12,240 nucleotides of DNA, from positions 1 to 12,240 of the forward strand of contig JAOUDR010000031.1 in the NCBI GenBank assembly GCA_029859185.1. Direction: 5' to 3'. Under the pieces are notes generated by a model. That model was not told the DNA's origin, searched no databases, and saw only the letters and a program-made list of their open reading frames with translations. The translations under genes were made by a program, and so were the position numbers. The DNA is from Gemmatimonadota bacterium. Its GTDB lineage: Bacteria; Gemmatimonadota; Gemmatimonadetes; Gemmatimonadales; GWC2-71-9. Of this stretch, positions 11,146 through 12,240 are shown piece by piece. Numbering within the stretch: the stretch's first letter is position 1; every line of letters starts with the position of its first letter.

Positions 11146-12240
11146 TCACGTTGCGGTGATACCCGCCGCGTCCGCGATGCGGCGCCGTTGCCCCGCCGTG
11201 AGCATGTCGCGACCTACGATATCGCGGACGATGCGCGCCACGAACGTGTAACCTCGTGCGTCCGCGGTGATCCACCGTTGCCACTCGAGTTCATCGAGCG
11301 CCGGACGGACGCTTTCCACCGGTAGCTCGACAGCCTGACCAATGGCCGGTTCTGTGACACGGTCGGGCAGCACCGCCATACCCGCCAAAACGCGCTGCGC
11401 GGTGGGGGTCAGCCCCCGGAAGCCCACGCGAACGGCCGCGACCACGCTGTCAGGCAGGTCCGTGGGAAGCGTCTGGCTGAGCGTGCGGGCCGGTGCCGGC
11501 CAGACGCTACCCGACTCCCCCGGTTCGAGTCCCAGCGTGATCGCATGGAGCAGTTCGATCGCCAGCAGCGGGATTCCGGCGGAGTCCCGTGCCACCCGTC
11601 GCGTCACCCGATCGAGGTCGTCTGCCGAGTACGCGGGGAGCGCCCAAGCCGCGAGCGTTCGCAGCTCCGGCTCGCCCAGTGGTTCCAGGACCACGGTTGC
11701 GCCCTGCACCGCCCCTCCGATGGCCCGTCGGAGGTCGTCGAGAATCGGGAAGGTGGCGTTTGGCATCGTGCTGAGCAGCAGGAACAAGGGTTTGGCACGC
11801 ACGTCTCGCACGAGCGCCAGCAGCGTCTGCAGGGACTCGTCGTCAAGCCAGTGCGCCTCGTCGACCACCAGGAGGAGCGGCTGCTCGTCGACCGCGGACA
11901 GCACGACTTCGCGGAACGCTGCGGACAACGACATTCCCGGCTCGGCCTGTGCACCCGGGAATCGATCTCCCCATTCCGCAAGCCGGGACGCAAGCACGCC
12001 GAGCACCGTCTGAGAGGCACCGGCAATGCCGGGTGCGTCGAGCAGACCACCCCGCGCCAGCCCGAGCACGCCACCACCCTGCTCCTCGCGGTCGCCCCGG
12101 ACCGCGAGGGCCCGGGCGACGGTGCCACCCGTGAGCGTCGCCCGCCCGACGACCTCCTCGATGACGCGCGTCTTGCCAAGCCCGAGATCGCCATCGACCG
12201 TCGCGACCGCCGCCCCGCCCCCCGCGCGCACCGAGTCCCA
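11146..12240 (-). CDS. AAA/STAND-type ATPase regulator, C-terminal part (5' truncated by window edge)
   Basis: The frame is open to the window's right edge (WDSVRAGGG...), so the N-terminus is missing. Counting from the first visible codon, a P-loop GDLGLGKT (about 17-24) and a Walker B LLLVVDEAHWLDD (122-134) define an AAA_16-like NTPase module of the kind found in large transcriptional activators (BTAD or LuxR type), adenylate cyclases and protein kinases. A winged-helix-like region follows (LTPTAQRVLAGMAVLP to about 350). Proteins of this class often continue into TPR repeats, but this one ends soon after, at ITAT. The missing N-terminal domain decides whether it is a DNA-binding activator or a kinase. 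It is convergent to the cytochrome genes and separated from them by the strong stem-loop, so no shared regulation is visible. Confidence 0.8.
   Translation of the reverse strand, partial: WDSVRAGGGAAVATVDGDLGLGKTRVIEEVVGRATLTGGTVARALAVRGDREEQGGGVLGLARGGLLDAPGIAGASQTVLGVLASRLAEWGDRFPGAQAEPGMSLSAAFREVVLSAVDEQPLLLVVDEAHWLDDESLQTLLALVRDVRAKPLFLLLSTMPNATFPILDDLRRAIGGAVQGATVVLEPLGEPELRTLAAWALPAYSADDLDRVTRRVARDSAGIPLLAIELLHAITLGLEPGESGSVWPAPARTLSQTLPTDLPDSVVAAVRVGFRGLTPTAQRVLAGMAVLPDRVTEPAIGQAVELPVESVRPALDELEWQRWITADARGYTFVARIVRDIVGRDMLTAGQRRRIADAAGITAT

Noticed and set aside
1..12240. CRISPR array, tRNA, rRNA, insertion sequence or prophage genes
   Set aside because: I found no regularly spaced repeats, no tRNA-like cloverleaf, no rRNA segment and no transposase or integrase motif.

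Overview
The window is GC-rich DNA with dense genes and little intergenic space. The organism is Gram-negative: there is an outer-membrane-type beta-barrel ending in Phe, a second barrel C-terminus, a lipoprotein cytochrome and several cleavable signal peptides. Gene content and style (RtcB/archease next to stress proteins, a DosS-type GAF kinase, monoheme cytochromes, a large AAA-type regulator) fit an environmental bacterium such as a member of the Gemmatimonadota. That placement is an impression from sequence style; no marker gene was available to test it.

Left part (1-4913), RNA and stress genes. A 5'-truncated beta-CASP metallo-beta-lactamase-fold protein (probable RNase) converges on a minus-strand block that reads, in transcription order, archease, rtcB, an unrecognised 80-residue protein and a CBS-pair protein. 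An intrinsic terminator (586-630) ends the block. Archease and rtcB overlap by 4 bp. Divergently, an OsmC-family peroxidase-like gene and a tandem universal stress protein form a plus-strand pair.

Middle part (4914-8365), signalling. A soluble histidine kinase carries a DosS/DosT-type GAF domain that keeps the His and Tyr positions used for haem in the mycobacterial sensors. It is followed by an OmpR-family response regulator and its membrane-bound kinase, whose periplasmic region is rich in His near its start. Heptamers of the form CYTTYAS with exact 11-bp phasing lie upstream of the regulator and again just after its kinase, ahead of the next genes. This pattern suits an OmpR/PhoB-type regulator controlling itself and the adjacent cytochrome genes.

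Right part (8366-11069), electron transfer. A small DUF2892-type membrane protein precedes a secreted 399-residue protein with one N-terminal CXXCH haem site joined to a predicted outer-membrane barrel, the architecture of Cyc2-type porin-cytochromes. Two paralogous monoheme c-type cytochromes follow, one soluble and one a lipoprotein. Between them lies a promoterless, startless remnant of the 3' end of another porin gene. An exact 9-bp direct repeat brackets the first cytochrome. The likely role is to move electrons between the outer membrane and the periplasm, but the donor or acceptor cannot be told from sequence.

A very strong stem-loop (11092-11129) separates this block from a convergent, 5'-truncated AAA/STAND-type ATPase at the right edge.
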